Source of the DNA: Heligmosomoides polygyrus polygyrus
Taxonomy: Eukaryota > Nematoda > Chromadorea > Rhabditida > Heligmosomidae
Length of the DNA stretch: 64,000 bases
Assembly (NCBI GenBank): GCA_947396885.1
Contig: OX377204.1
Coordinates: 22,637,706 to 22,701,705 of the forward strand
Direction of reading: 5' to 3'
The stretch's first letter is position 1; each line of letters starts with the position of its first letter. The notes under the pieces are model-generated. The model was not told the DNA's origin. It did not search any database and saw nothing but the letters and a program-made list of their open reading frames with translations. The translations under genes and the position numbers were made by a program. Of this stretch, positions 23,318 through 33,993 are shown one piece after another.

Positions 23318-23696
23318 GTATACGAAGTCCACCAGAATGAATTTGCAAAGTACGCCACCCAATGAATACAATGTGCACTTTTTACATTCCAATTATTATT
23401 TCGTCCTCACCCACATCAGGATTGCTGTATATTCACTTCGCTTTGCTTTGCACAATGACTGCATACCAATTTTTGCATTGCTATCATATTTGTCGTTGTC
23501 AGTTTATAAAGGAATAAAGCATATAAAAGGCTTCTTAGAGCAAGTAGTAGAAACTGAAAAAAACTGCAGAAGAAGTTCTCTGCAGAAATGCGTGATGTGA
23601 AAACAAGCTGCATTCCCATCTCTATGTTCTCGGTAGTAAAAAAAATGAGGACGCTATGGTAGCAGGCAACTGTTGCAGCTTCCACGACCCCCTTAA

Positions 23697-24345
23697 CACA
23701 TTCACGACCAGAGCGTTTTCGGGCCCAGTGCGCGCGACGGCCCTCGGCTTTTTTGGCGCGTGCGTGTGTACACTCATTTGCGTGTACAGGCGCTGAAAAA
23801 AGACAGAGTCTTAAAAAACAAAACTGTAGACCCAAGAAAAGTCCAGAAGAACTGCACTGCTTACTATAAAAAGTGAGTAGCAGCCTGGGAAGAGATATTG
23901 CAAAGAAGAAAGGAAGTCCATACGCGCTGCACCAGTTCCGAAAAATGTGTTTGTTTGAGATCCTCCAACGACAAGAAGTGTTCTTGTTAAAAGTTTGTGC
24001 AATGTCATAATCATTCAGGGCCTAGGTTGTTTTATTTAAGAGTTCAATTCATATTTCATTTGTAGCTTGTGCATTAATTCTGGTCTAGAAGTATGTGCGC
24101 TTATTGTGTTTCAGTAATGGAAAAAGTTCTTGTCTTGTTAATTTCGACAAAGCCAATCATTTTTCTGTCTACGCAAACCTAACATTTTTTGTTACTATAA
24201 CTTGCGAATTTGAGAAGAAAATCGAACAAAAACATCAATAAACAAAGTTCTTCCCAAAACTCCCCCGTCCACTCGAATGAGTGGACACCGTCCGTCGCGC
24301 CCTTTCCGCTGTCCACTCATATGAGTGGACATGGTCGCGGATGTG
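23697..24345 (+). mobile_element. TTAA-type MITE (piggyBac-like), complete copy
   Basis: The element lies between TTAA at 23693-23696 and TTAA at 24346-24349. Terminal inverted repeats are CACATTCACGACCA on the left and TGGTCGCGGATGTG on the right. A sub-terminal palindrome GTCCACTCATATGAGTGGAC lies near the right end, with related TGAGTGGAC motifs elsewhere. There is no transposase. The TTAA duplication is the hallmark of piggyBac superfamily insertion; the related copy at 4964-5488 has lost its right end. Confidence 0.85.
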
Positions 24346-24349
24346 TTAA

Positions 24350-25400
24350 AGGTCGAGTGACCGTACAGGGGGTCCCGAAACCTCGGTGCACTCGTACAGA
24401 GCGCGCTCCGACGAATAAACACGTAAAGACGCCAAGTGTAGAGGCCGATGGTCTGTGATCTTGGGTAAATCATCGTTTCCGTCAACGCCCTCCTCAAGGC
24501 CTGCGCGGAACACCCCAGCAATGTCGAAAATGGGAGGCTCTCTAAAAAAGGGCTGGGCCCCTTTCTTCTGCTTACCTGACTTCACTGCACTACATATGCA
24601 CAAAAAGCAATGTATGTAATTTGATCTAATATCGATCGATTTCGACATTTCCAAGGTTTAATGAAAAAACTTTGTACAGAAAGTGCTTATAAATGAATAT
24701 AGACAAAAGGTCGTGGTGAACAGAAACTGACAGTGTTGTAAGTTCAAATACCCATTTTGTCGCCGGACAATACAGGAAGAGTAGCAGAGGCACGAGCAAA
24801 TGCTTCAGCTTGAAAATATGCAGAACAACAAAAAAAACATTGTCTAGTCTGTAGCTATTCTCCAGTAAGAATATGTATTTCACATATAATCATTTCCATT
24901 CTGGACCGGTCGCTCTTCATTTAAACCACACCTTTAATAAACAAAGTGGATTTTAAACCAAATTATTTAAATATATGGTTTAATTTAGCACATTCAAAAA
25001 ATGTATTGATATTGATTTCTTTTAAAGGAATTCTAGTTAGTCGCTTATCTTCGCAGAGTGCCTAAAGAAAGAATAATTACCTTCTCTGAACAGACACGAA
25101 ATTCTTGTCTTCCTGGCAGAACACTATTTTTGTGTTTATTCTAAGGTGCTAAAAACAAAGCGTTGACCTTGCCGAATATAAATCCTGAAACAGTAGAAGC
25201 AACTGAAATATAAAAAGTACGCCACCATTTTAAACAGTGAGATTCCTTACAAACAGCGTTTACACTATGTTTCAAATAAACACTACGATGCAAAGGATAA
25301 CGAGTGCATAGAGCATTCTACCTATGTGGCACAGCGAAAGAATTCTTGCTTCAGGACAGTTTAGGAAAAACCCGAAACTACGGTTTCAGCCAATAGGATA
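24350..25400. other. No gene recognised
   Basis: AT-rich intergenic sequence. A 102-codon minus-strand open frame (24346-24654) overlaps the end of the MITE and has no recognisable domain. No terminal repeats were seen until the GC-rich element at 25401. Confidence 0.4.
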
Positions 25401-25728
25401 AGGCCCATGCACACTTCTGGGGGCGGCGCGGCGCGGCTATGATGAAGCATAGGGTCGGCGCGCCGCGGCGCGACATTGCGACACGTGCCGCAGGGAGGGG
25501 GCATGCACACTCTTGCGACTGTCGCGGCGGCTATCGCAGGCGAGGCCGCGATGACTGCCGCAGGCTGGAATGGTTCAAACCATTCCTGGCGGCGCGCATC
25601 CACGGGGACGTCGGTCCCGTGGCCTGAAACGCTGCTCTAACGCGAGCGCGCCTCGACCGCCGGATTTCGCGGAGGTAGCCGTGGCCCCACTTGTCGCGCC
25701 GCGGTGTTGCAGAAGTGTGCATGGGCCT
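25401..25728. mobile_element. Very GC-rich MITE with perfect 19-bp terminal inverted repeats
   Basis: AGGCCCATGCACACTTCTG at 25401-25419 is exactly inverted at 25710-25728. ATA flanks both sides (a possible 3-bp target duplication, as in PIF/Harbinger elements). The 328-bp interior is extremely rich in GC and CpG (GGCGCGCCGCGGCGCGAC and similar) inside AT-rich flanks. No coding sequence was recognised; overlapping short ORFs are composition artefacts. The superfamily assignment is tentative. Confidence 0.85.
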
Positions 25729-26023
25729 ATAGGAACTGCACGCTTATTTAAGCCGATTCGTTTATGTGAATTGAAAATGAATGTTTTAAGACAATGGAAC
25801 ACTTTGTCTCCGTTTTTTTTTGGCTTGAGATACGTCTGCTTGTATTTAAGGAGTGCAAAGCTTAGTTCAGTTCTTTAAAGTGAAATGATATAAACCATGT
25901 TCACGTCGACATGGACAAATCAAAGTGGACCATCAAGTTTGACCCTCTTCTAGGCTCTCTTCTAAGGCCTATGTTAGGCCTATGGTATACCCTCGTCCGC
26001 TGCAGCGACGCGGGAGTGCACAG

Positions 26024-26064
26024 CGATGCGACGGCTCGCGATGCGCGTCGCGAGCCGTCGCCAT
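26024..26064. repeat. Perfect GC-rich hairpin
   Basis: GCGACGGCTCGCGA and TCGCGAGCCGTCGC form a perfect 14-bp stem around a 6-nt loop (TGCGCG). It lies between repeated AGGCCTATG-type motifs at 25966-25985 and AT-rich sequence. It could be the core of a decayed MITE related to the GC-rich elements at 25401, 56670 and 58569. Confidence 0.7.
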
Positions 26065-26395
26065 CGCCAGAGGCTAACATATTTCACGCAGTTCTGCAGA
26101 CGGAGACTTTACAGAATTTTAGCGAATCAGCTGATTCAGTGCATTTTTTCTTGGATTTCTTGTTTTCTCGACTGTTTCGTTCATGATTTCGCGTTTTATT
26201 CCCGTTTTATCGCCCTCTGATTCGCGTACCGTTGTAGGATTGTTGTTTTCAAGGGTATCTCGTTGATATCATGTTTTGTCTGTTGTCTCATGTCAAAACC
26301 ATTTTGCTTGTTGTACTGTATTAGATTTTTGTAACCAATTTCGCGAAACCAGTTCCAAAACTTATATGACATTTTTACCTAAAAATAAGAATAAG

Positions 26396-26688
26396 GATAA
26401 ACGATAAAGGACGACGTTACTCAATCCCTTCTGGGATGCGCCAGCCCATTCTACTTCTACGGGATGTCGCGGAGGCGACATGAATGCGTATTCGGCAATA
26501 CAATGACTTGCGGTGGCCAGCCGATGAGCAAGTCAGCGCTTTATCCTTCCCAGACAAGTCTGGTACCAATTCACCGACCACGAAGGGATGGAAGGCTTGG
26601 TTGGCCTGGGCGGGAAATCCGAACCAGGAACCTGGTATCGGGTGCACGCGACAGTCGCGCCTCCTCCGACTGCGCTACACACGCCCCT
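26396..26688 (-). mobile_element. tRNA-derived SINE, copy 8 (full length)
   Basis: One of the best-preserved copies. The tail side reads GGATAAACGATAAAGGACGA. Then follow TCAATCCCTTCTGGGATGCG, TACTTCTACGGGATGTCG, ATGACTTGCGGTGGCCAGCC and GCTTTATCCTTCCCAGAC. It ends with the tRNA head CTCCGACTGCGCTACACACG. It is inserted just downstream (3') of the gag-like ORF of the LTR element on the same strand. Confidence 0.88.
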
Positions 26689-26741
26689 TACCTAAAAATA
26701 CATTTATTTAAGAACCTATCTCTTACATTTATAATAATTAC

Positions 26742-27350
26742 TTACTCGTATTGCAAAAAAATTTTATTCTGACCGGCAGGCATAGGCCAAGTCAATATGT
26801 CCTCAGAATTTTCTTCGGTACCTTCGTATCTAAAAATTAATTCTTGGTTTAATAAGTTCTTTCCAATACGGTCACCTGGTGGTAGTAGACGTCCTTGTTG
26901 ATCGTTTGTACCGTTATTGTGACTTCTAGTGGCCTGGTGACTGACACTAGAAGTCACATCCTCTGTGAGGGCGGCTTGCTGCGCCAGTTCCTCTGAACGG
27001 AATTCTATTTTGTTGATCCATTGACATGTTATGATGTCCATACTGTTTGCATCATCTTCTAAATGCTTATTCCTGTCCATCATGAACTTTTCCTGCTCTT
27101 TTTGTTCGGCTTGTCTGTCGATCCTTTCGATGGCTTCCTTAACGTATTTGTCCAGTAACTGCTTGCCTTGTGATATTCCACGTGAAAGGTGGTTCAAGTC
27201 AGCAGTCTTTCTTCTGATATACTCCTCGAATTGCGTTTTCTCCGGTGGAAATTCGAATGGGTTTCGGAGTTCTTCGATTTGACCATTGTTGGATCGAAGG
27301 TGCTTACATGCGTTGGAGATCTTCGTCTTCAAGGCTTGAACATCGGCCAT
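26742..27350 (-). pseudogene. gag-like ORF of a minus-strand LTR retrotransposon
   Basis: A 202-aa open frame starting with Met at 27350. It is rich in Lys, Glu and Gln, with predicted helical or coiled-coil character around residues 40-100 ('LNHLSRGISQGKQLLDKYV', 'RIDRQAEQKEQEKFM'). No zinc knuckle, protease or RT follows: the frame stops near a SINE insertion and AT-rich sequence. Position, downstream on the same strand from an LTR-like segment and a repetitive leader (27360-28150), suggests the N-terminal gag domain of a Bel/Pao- or Gypsy-type element. Alone, the protein is not diagnostic. Confidence 0.45.
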
Positions 27351-27469
27351 TTCTATCGCGTTTTGGTGAATTTCTCACAAATATCTAAGATTTCGTGACG
27401 TCTGAAATTCACCCGCTATTTGAAATGGTTCGAGTAGTTCTATGCTCAAAGCTTTTCCAGCAACGCGGG

Positions 27470-27870
27470 TCTTTTTTTCTTTCTTAGGATTCTCGGTAAG
27501 AATTCGCTAAGAAATTTAGAATTTCCTTCCGGTTCCTCGGTAGAGGACTCGCGAAGAAGATATTCTTTCGATTTCCTTTCCTTGATCGGAATGGAAATTC
27601 GTTCGCTCTCTGGTTTCTCCGAAGAGAACTCGCAAAGAAAGCTTTTTTATTTTCCTGGTTCCTCGTGAGAGGACTCGCAAAGGAAAATTTAGATTTGTCG
27701 GCTGCTTCTCACGAAGGGAACTAGCAAGCTGACAATCAAGTCTTGGTTTCTCCGAAGAGAACTCGCGAAGGACTTACGGTTGCTTTCTGGTTTCTCCGGA
27801 GAGAACTCGCAAAGAAAGCTAATAAAAACCCGTCTGTTTCTCACTGAGGAGAACTAGCGCAGGCTTGGGT
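27470..27870 (-). repeat. Leader tandem repeat with recurring GGTTTCTCC-GAGAACTCGC-AAAG motif
   Basis: At least seven diverged units contain (G)GTTTCTCC(G/A)(A/G)AGA(G)AACTCGC or GGTTCCTCG..AGAGGACTCGC followed by (A)AAGAAA. They lie between the LTR-like segment and the gag-like ORF, so in the minus-strand element they form the 5' untranslated leader. Such repeats could act in RNA packaging or translation, but this is inference. Confidence 0.7.
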
Positions 27871-27894
27871 TTTTTCCACGGTCGATGCACCAAT

Positions 27895-28150
27895 TTGGTG
27901 GATTACCAATGGGGTGGCTTTACTATTCAGTGGAACAAAGGTTTATTCTCACGATTTTATAGTAGAACCCACAATAGTGGTACACGCATCGTATATATAC
28001 ACAATTTCAGTGGGCGTAGCCACGATATGGCGACATTCTGGTCGCAATCGGTATCACAAGTGTAAACCTAAAAGACGGCGCCGCACTCGAGCACCGCTGG
28101 AGATTACGTTCATGAGTGCCTACTTACGGTATCGCTAGGTTATGCCTGTG
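27895..28150 (-). mobile_element. LTR-like segment with promoter and poly(A) signals
   Basis: Read on the minus strand, this segment has a TATATATA box (near 27990), then AATAAA (near 27945), then an end near 27897. It is followed by TGGTGCATCGACCGTGG, a plausible primer-binding site. The order TATA, poly(A) signal, primer site, repetitive leader, gag-like ORF is that of the 5' end of an LTR retrotransposon. No second LTR lies within the window, so the element is truncated or interrupted. Confidence 0.5.
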
Positions 28151-29755
28151 GATGATATTCAATGGTGCTTATCTTATATTGCTTACCTAAGCATCTTAAG
28201 TCTTATCATTCAAGGCGAGGTGTATTATATATTAGAATACAATTGCACATTAATATATCTAGATATGGACCCTGGTTGGGTATATTCACAACAGAATGAA
28301 AGGTTACTTACTTTACCCAGTTCAAAAATTCCTTAATGAATTCGTTAAAGTCCTTCCACGGTTGAATAGGGATATTTATGATTCGGGCATACTCCTTTAG
28401 TATTTTGTTTTGAAATACGTCATTGAACTTTGAGCGCTTTTCTGCATCAGCATTGTAAGACAATTCTGTAAACAAGTCCTACACATTATACGTTACCAAT
28501 ACATTATTACATTTTACATTCAACTCTTGCCTGTATATTTGTATGTTATCGAGGAATCAGTAACGGTTTGGCTGTTACATACAGACATTTTGGACAATGT
28601 TCCCACTAATTCTACGTCTATGTACTCTGAAACACTTCCTGTCAGTATAATATTACAAGGAAATAACCCGATCTATATATATTCACGAAATATACTATTC
28701 AATACGAAAATTAAGCAACCTACAAACACAGAAAACAACCACAAATAATAGTTACATGAAACAACGGCCTAAAAAAATTCGTTTGTCAGTATTCAAAAAC
28801 TTGACTACGGTAACAGTCGACGGCCTTTAAACGAAAAAGGAGCACCTTTTCATATCTCGTATACTGACTTATACGCTTAGTATTTAGTAGTTATTTACCA
28901 AACTAATCTAATTCACCACATAACAATGTGAGTAATAATATGAGTATATGTAAATGTATGAATATATGTATGCATGTATGTACGCATATACATATGCAAA
29001 ATACACCATTAAACATACTATAAAATGAATAAATAGCAAAACAATTGTATAATTCTAACAATTCATTGCTAGATGATAGTTTTTGTTGTTAATCAAGATG
29101 TAATACATATTTATAAACGAAAAATTGATAGTGCTGTTCCAGCTCTAGATTAAGTGATTCTATTGGTATCCTCAATTGTTCAATTTAAACCGGTATAAAG
29201 CTCTTAGCTATAATTAGTTGATCAATTGATTGATATTAGGATACTCTTTAGTTTTGGTATGGTACTCTTATAAATAATACTATGCTATTTTACCATTTAT
29301 AAATAATATTGATCCATTTACTAAAACTTTGTTAATTTATTGATTTCTAATAATAATTATTTAATTAAACAGCATGTAGCTATAATAAGAATGTAATGCC
29401 ATCCACTGCTCTCCCATTTCTGTATACTACAATTTGTCCTATTCTATAATTAAGATATGGTACTCCTATAAATAATACTATATTAGGATAATGTATAATT
29501 ACAGAAATTTTCCTCGAACTCCCTCATTCTTAAAGGTTGTACTTGCCTTAGGTTCAGTTAGGTTTGCCTTGCTTCCTTCTCCTTTTCCTCTTCCTCATAG
29601 CTATGCTGATAGCTATGCTGATGGGGTTATACAAGTAGTTACTGGCATGGGAGGTTAGGTAATACGCCTCCGGCATAGCTATTTCTTTGGGAGCGCCAAC
29701 CCCAGGAGGCAGTCCCTCCAAAACCTCAAGGTAACCTTCCCACTCGTATAGGACT
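28151..29755. other. AT-rich intergenic region with internal duplications
   Basis: Very AT-rich, with ATGTATG microsatellite-like sequence at 28950-29000. A repeated GGTATGGTACTCTTATAAATAATACTA-type block occurs near 29255 and again near 29455 with small differences. A repeat of GATAGCTATGCT occurs near 29600. No gene was recognised. Confidence 0.5.
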
Positions 29756-30136
29756 TTGCCGTTCTATACGTTTGATCTAGGCCAAAAAACCTGCTTAAGC
29801 ACAACTTCTAACACCCATTACTTTCAGCTTAGGCGCTTTCATAAGCGCAAAAGTAACGGCAAGTACAACCTAGAAAATTTCGGCAACTCTACAATAGGTA
29901 AAATATGTAATAATAAGTGTGTAATCTGTGATGTTATGGATACTAATCATTTTATTGATAGTTTTACTACCGGTTGTATAATAAATACCTATAAGATAGA
30001 TTTAGCCACCTGTATGCCTTCTAACGTTGTATACTGCCTAACCTGTGCTGATTGCGGTAAGCAATATGTAGGTATTACTAAAAGAAAACTGAAAACTAGA
30101 ATAAAGAAGCATATTAATAATATATATAGGCAAAAA
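29756..30136 (+). pseudogene. GIY-YIG endonuclease domain of the Penelope-like element
   Basis: An upstream CxxC pair ('CVICDVMDTNHF') is followed about 35 residues later by the GIY-YIG core 'VYCLTCADCGKQYVGITKR', then 'LKTRIKKH', which supplies the conserved Arg and a His. The two Cys pairs, one lying between the GIY- and YIG-equivalent motifs, and the His match the Zn-binding arrangement reported for Naiad-type endonucleases. The reading frame is broken right after this point by the SINE insertion and resumes downstream ('NKISHKHFGKACFSR', 'ILENLEENTDILTILKIKE'). In the family this domain nicks target DNA to prime reverse transcription. Confidence 0.8.
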
Positions 30137-30428
30137 GGGCGCATGTAGCGCAGTCGGAGGAGGTGCGACTGTCGCGTGCACCCGATACCAGGTTCCTGGT
30201 TCGGATTTCCCGTCCAGGCCAACCAAGCCTTCCATCCCTCCGGTGTCAGTGAATTGGTACCAGACTTGTCTGGGAAGGATAAAGCGCTGACTTGTTCATC
30301 GGCTGGCCACCGCAAGTCATTGTATGGCCAAATACGCATTCAAATCGTGTCCACGACATCCCGTAGAAGTGGAATGCGCTGGCGCATCCCGGAAGGGATT
30401 GAGTAACGCCGTCCTTTATCTTTATTAT
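30137..30428 (+). mobile_element. tRNA-derived SINE, copy 9 (intact, with target duplication)
   Basis: The 292-bp element is flanked by TATAGGCAAAAA at 30125-30136 and 30429-30440, a perfect 12-bp target duplication inside the endonuclease ORF. The 5' head is tRNA-derived: GGGCGCATGTAGCGCAGTCG contains the A box TAGCGCAGTCG, and GGTTCGGATTTCC is B-box-like about 55 nt later. The body has no homology I recognise. The 3' end is CGTCCTTTATCTTTATTATTA, a short TTTAT-rich tail rather than poly(A). It should be transcribed by Pol III and mobilised by a LINE, possibly one of the RTE families here (inference). Confidence 0.93.
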
Positions 30429-30440
30429 TATAGGCAAAAA

Positions 30441-31677
30441 ACTAATAAAATTTCCCATAAACACTTTGGTAAGGCTTGTTTTAGTAGAAAATTTAATGTT
30501 ACTATTCTGGAAAATCTTGAAGAAAACACTGACATTTTAACCATTTTGAAAATCAAAGAACTCTTTTGGATCGAACTCTTAATGACTGCATACCCCTTTG
30601 GCTTTAATGACAACATTAAAGGTTATGGTAATATAACACATATTTCTAACCCTCTCTCATATAAGCCTATTCATCCATTTTTTTAATCTACAGATAGTAA
30701 AACATCGTTCTAATAGAGGTAATAAATAGAAAAATAGATCTAAAAAACAATTTAGTTTTAACGACATTATTAATGAAACACTGTGCTTCCTTAATGAGGA
30801 AGGTCGTAATGGTTTTGAATTTTTCAGATTCCTTAAGTCCAAAAAGCAAAATTATATCAAGGTTCTTTCATCAATTACTCTTAAAAATATGGAATCTTTA
30901 GAAATCTCTCAAGAAAAGAAAATTCTGCTACTCAACTCATTACGTTACTTCCATTTTAACTATGACTACAGTCTTAAACAAAAAATAATCAAAAATAATG
31001 CTTTCATCATTCTTTAGATGCTATACTATGATACAATCCTTGATTCTTTTAATATAAATAAAATTATTAATGATAAACATATGGTCAGTCTAATTAAAGA
31101 AAATAGTGATAAACCTTGCAAACCATTTAAAATAGTATGCCAATATCAGGAACCTATTTCCAGAAAACTTTTTAACTACAATAGCTTTTTACGTAGCATG
31201 GGTAACAATAATACATGTAGTCCCCCTGTATTTGCGACAAATACCAATCATTATAGATCCGTATTATGGACATGTGGTAACAGGAAATATCGACATTTTT
31301 AAAAATTAGAAGTTTACCAATTATTATGTAATGGAACGAAGTATAGGCCACCTCCTTGTTTCACTTCTTTTGAAATCGAACAAATCTGGCATAATATATT
31401 CTGTTTAGCGAATACAAAGATTAAGAATCGGTGCAGACTCAATGCTAAAATTTTAACTTTAATCGAAAATACTCAAAAATTGTTCTTTTGTGATAGTAAA
31501 ATAGAGCCCTATTACATGTTAATAAAAAATTCTAATTGTTAAAAAAAACAAACTGCTCCGGTATAGACTTTGTTCAAAAGTATTTTATATTATGCCCTTT
31601 AGATAAAGCGTCATCCAGCTATGGTATTGTTTGTAAGAAATTATACTATAATATGATTAATAATGAAATAGAAAACA
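30441..31677 (+). pseudogene. Penelope-like element: linker and RT N-terminal region, decayed
   Basis: After the SINE, the frame continues to a TAA near 30684. Then follow open stretches such as 30770-31018 and 31018-31302, separated by TAG and TAA stops, and a segment resembling the start of a Penelope-type RT ('DKASSSYGIVCKK', near 31600). It is Lys/Asn/Ile-rich because of AT-rich codons. The stops show loss of function before or after the insertions. Confidence 0.6.
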
Positions 31678-31692
31678 TAAATAACAATACTT

Positions 31693-33978
31693 ACTTTGAT
31701 TCTTTGATACTTTGATGGTCCTTTTGTCGGCTGGAGGTTTTCTCAGCGAGGACCACAACTCTTCCAGACCGCTCGATCTCTGGCTGCTTGCATCCAGTGA
31801 GGCAGACTCCGCTCTCTGAAAGATCTTGAGAATGAGTCTGCCCATCGCGTTGGCGGTCGTCCCAGTGGTCTCTTATAGTCTCTCGGGAGCCATTCTGTGA
31901 CACGGAGGCTCCATCTATAGTCCTTTCGTCGAAGCAGGTGTCCGGCCCAGCGATATTTGGACTTCATCATGTACTGCAGCGGGTCTGCTAATTGCGACTT
32001 CTCCCGTAGCTCTGAACTTCGTAGGCCTTCTTGCCATTGCTGACAAAGGCTTAGAAGACATCTCTCCAGTGCACGATGCGTAGTTTGCATCGCTCTGGAT
32101 CCTTGACCTTATCGGTGACTTCGCGAATCGAACTGAAGGCTGCCCATGCTGCGCGTCTCCTGTGGGCGATTTCAGGAGCGAGGTCGTTATCCATACTCAG
32201 CTCTCTTCCCAGATAGACGTAGGAGTCGACCTGTTCCAGAGCGACTCCATTTAACCTTACGAGTCACGTGTCACACCACTGGTTGACCATAAATTGTGTT
32301 TTGGACATATTCATGTCCAATCCAATCTTCATACCTGCCACATTGAGCGTTTCCTCGACTTCTGTCGTGCTGGTAGAGATGAGAACAATATCGTCGGCGA
32401 AGTGAAGGTTGCTGATCCGTTGGCCGTCGACAAGGTAGCCTTATAGTCCCAGTTCAAGCCGTTCATGGCATCCTGGAGTGCCGCTGTGAATAGCTTGGGA
32501 GAAATCGTGTCTCCCTGCCGTACTCCTTTCCCGATAGAAATTTTAAGCTTTCGATCGAACAGCTGGATGGTAGTCGATGTGTTCGAGAAGCATTCGTCGA
32601 GAAGTCGGATGTAGGGCGATGGTATACCAGCGTGCACAAGTGCGTTCAAAACGGTGTTGATTTCCACAGAGTCGAACGCTCTCCGGTAATCCACGAAGAC
32701 AAGGACAAGTGGGAGGTGGTATTCGCGGCTCCTCTCGATGAGCTGTGAGACAGTCTGAATATGGTCCATGCAGGAGAAATCCTTGCGAAACCCTGCTTGC
32801 TCCACTGGCTGATATTCATCCAAGCAATGCTCCATGCGGTTAAGCAGTATCTTGGTGAAGATCTTGTACACAACCGAGAGAAGACTGATGGGTCGATAGT
32901 TGTTGATGTCTTCCTGCTGACTTTTTTAAAGATCAGAACTGTTTTGGACTCCTTCCATGAGTCCGGAATCCTACCAAGTCGAAGGTAGTGGTTGAGGTGC
33001 TTGGCAAGAAGTGAGCAGAGGGCACTGCTACCCGCACGAAGGAGATCAGCAGAAATGCCGTCCGGTCCGGGAGCAGTGCCCGGCTTCATCCTTCTGATGG
33101 CATGAACAACTTCTGATTCCAGAATGGGAGGTACTTCCTCAGCTGGTGGTATCAAACATTTCGGGACAGTGATGGAAGAACGGAACAGATCTGTGTAGAA
33201 TTCTTGAACGATGGCCCTCTTCGAGACGTTTGCGTTGTTCCATCCTTATCCACAAGGGCTTACATTGTTGCCTTCTTATCGCGGAGATCTCGTTTGCAGT
33301 GCTTTATGCTTGAACCTTTCCCATCGGCTTTTAACAGCTCCAATCTTTTGTAGGTTTGAATGGACTCCTTCACTGCAATTCGACAGGCCTTCGAGATGAT
33401 AACTTTTCCAGATGGGAAGCATTAGGATCCAGTTTAACAGCTCTTCTTTGCTCCAAGAGTTTAATCGCATGTGCGTTGAGTCTTGAAGCAGACGGTGATG
33501 TGGCTCCGCAAGAGCTGCTAGCACATTTCAACAGTCCTTTGGAGAGAAGGTCGTAGTCTTCCGATGGATCTTCAAGAAGATTCCAATCATACGACTTTAT
33601 TGCATATTCCAACTCCTCAGACTTGAATGTGGGGATCCTCACCGGTGCCGGTTTATGGGTGTCACGCTTGAACCTCTACTTTTTGAGAGTCAGCTTCGCA
33701 CGGACAAGACGGTGATCCGAGCCGGTGTCAAATGAAGGCAGCACGGAGACGTCGAACAGACTCCAGCGTCTGTTTGTAAGAACATGGTCGATCTCCGAAC
33801 GTGTTTCTCCATTTGGGCTTTCCTAGGTCCATCGTCGGTTTGAAGGCTTCTCAAGCATAGAATTTCCATGGTAGAGACGGCACGCGGATAGGAAGTCTAT
33901 CAGGCACTCTCCGTTTTCGCTCCTTGAGGAAGTTCCATGTGTCTCCATTCGTCGTGATCATTCGTACCGACGATAGCG
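31693..33978 (-). mobile_element. LINE family B (RTE-like), 5'-truncated, copy 1
   Basis: TAAATAACAATACTT at 31678-31692 and 33979-33993 is a perfect 15-bp target duplication. Read on the minus strand, the insert ends in repeated ATCAAAG units instead of poly(A), as RTE elements do. Coding content from the 5' side starts with the C-terminal half of an apurinic endonuclease ('GETRSEIDHVLTNRRW', 'SDHRLVRAKL', near 33690-33830). An RT follows with 'KPGTAPGPDG', 'LVFVDYRRAFDSVE', 'GVRQGDTISPKLFTAAL' and a C-terminal 'YRWAGHLLRR' near 31940. The FADD box is disrupted near 32400 and several frameshifts occur. It is truncated 5' within the endonuclease. It split the Penelope-like element. Confidence 0.9.
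32329..33155 (-). pseudogene. Reverse transcriptase ORF of LINE family B, frameshifted
   Basis: Two overlapping frames carry the RT: 32646-33155 with the palm entry 'MKPGTAPGPDGISADLLRAG', and 32329-32871 with 'FVDYRRAFDSVE' (motif A), 'GVRQGDTISPKLF' (motif B) and then a frameshift before the FADD region ('LSTANGSATF'). The frame switch falls near 32870. The homologous copy at 51069-52324 retains 'FADDIVLI'. This copy cannot be active. Confidence 0.85.
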
Positions 33979-33993
33979 TAAATAACAATACTT

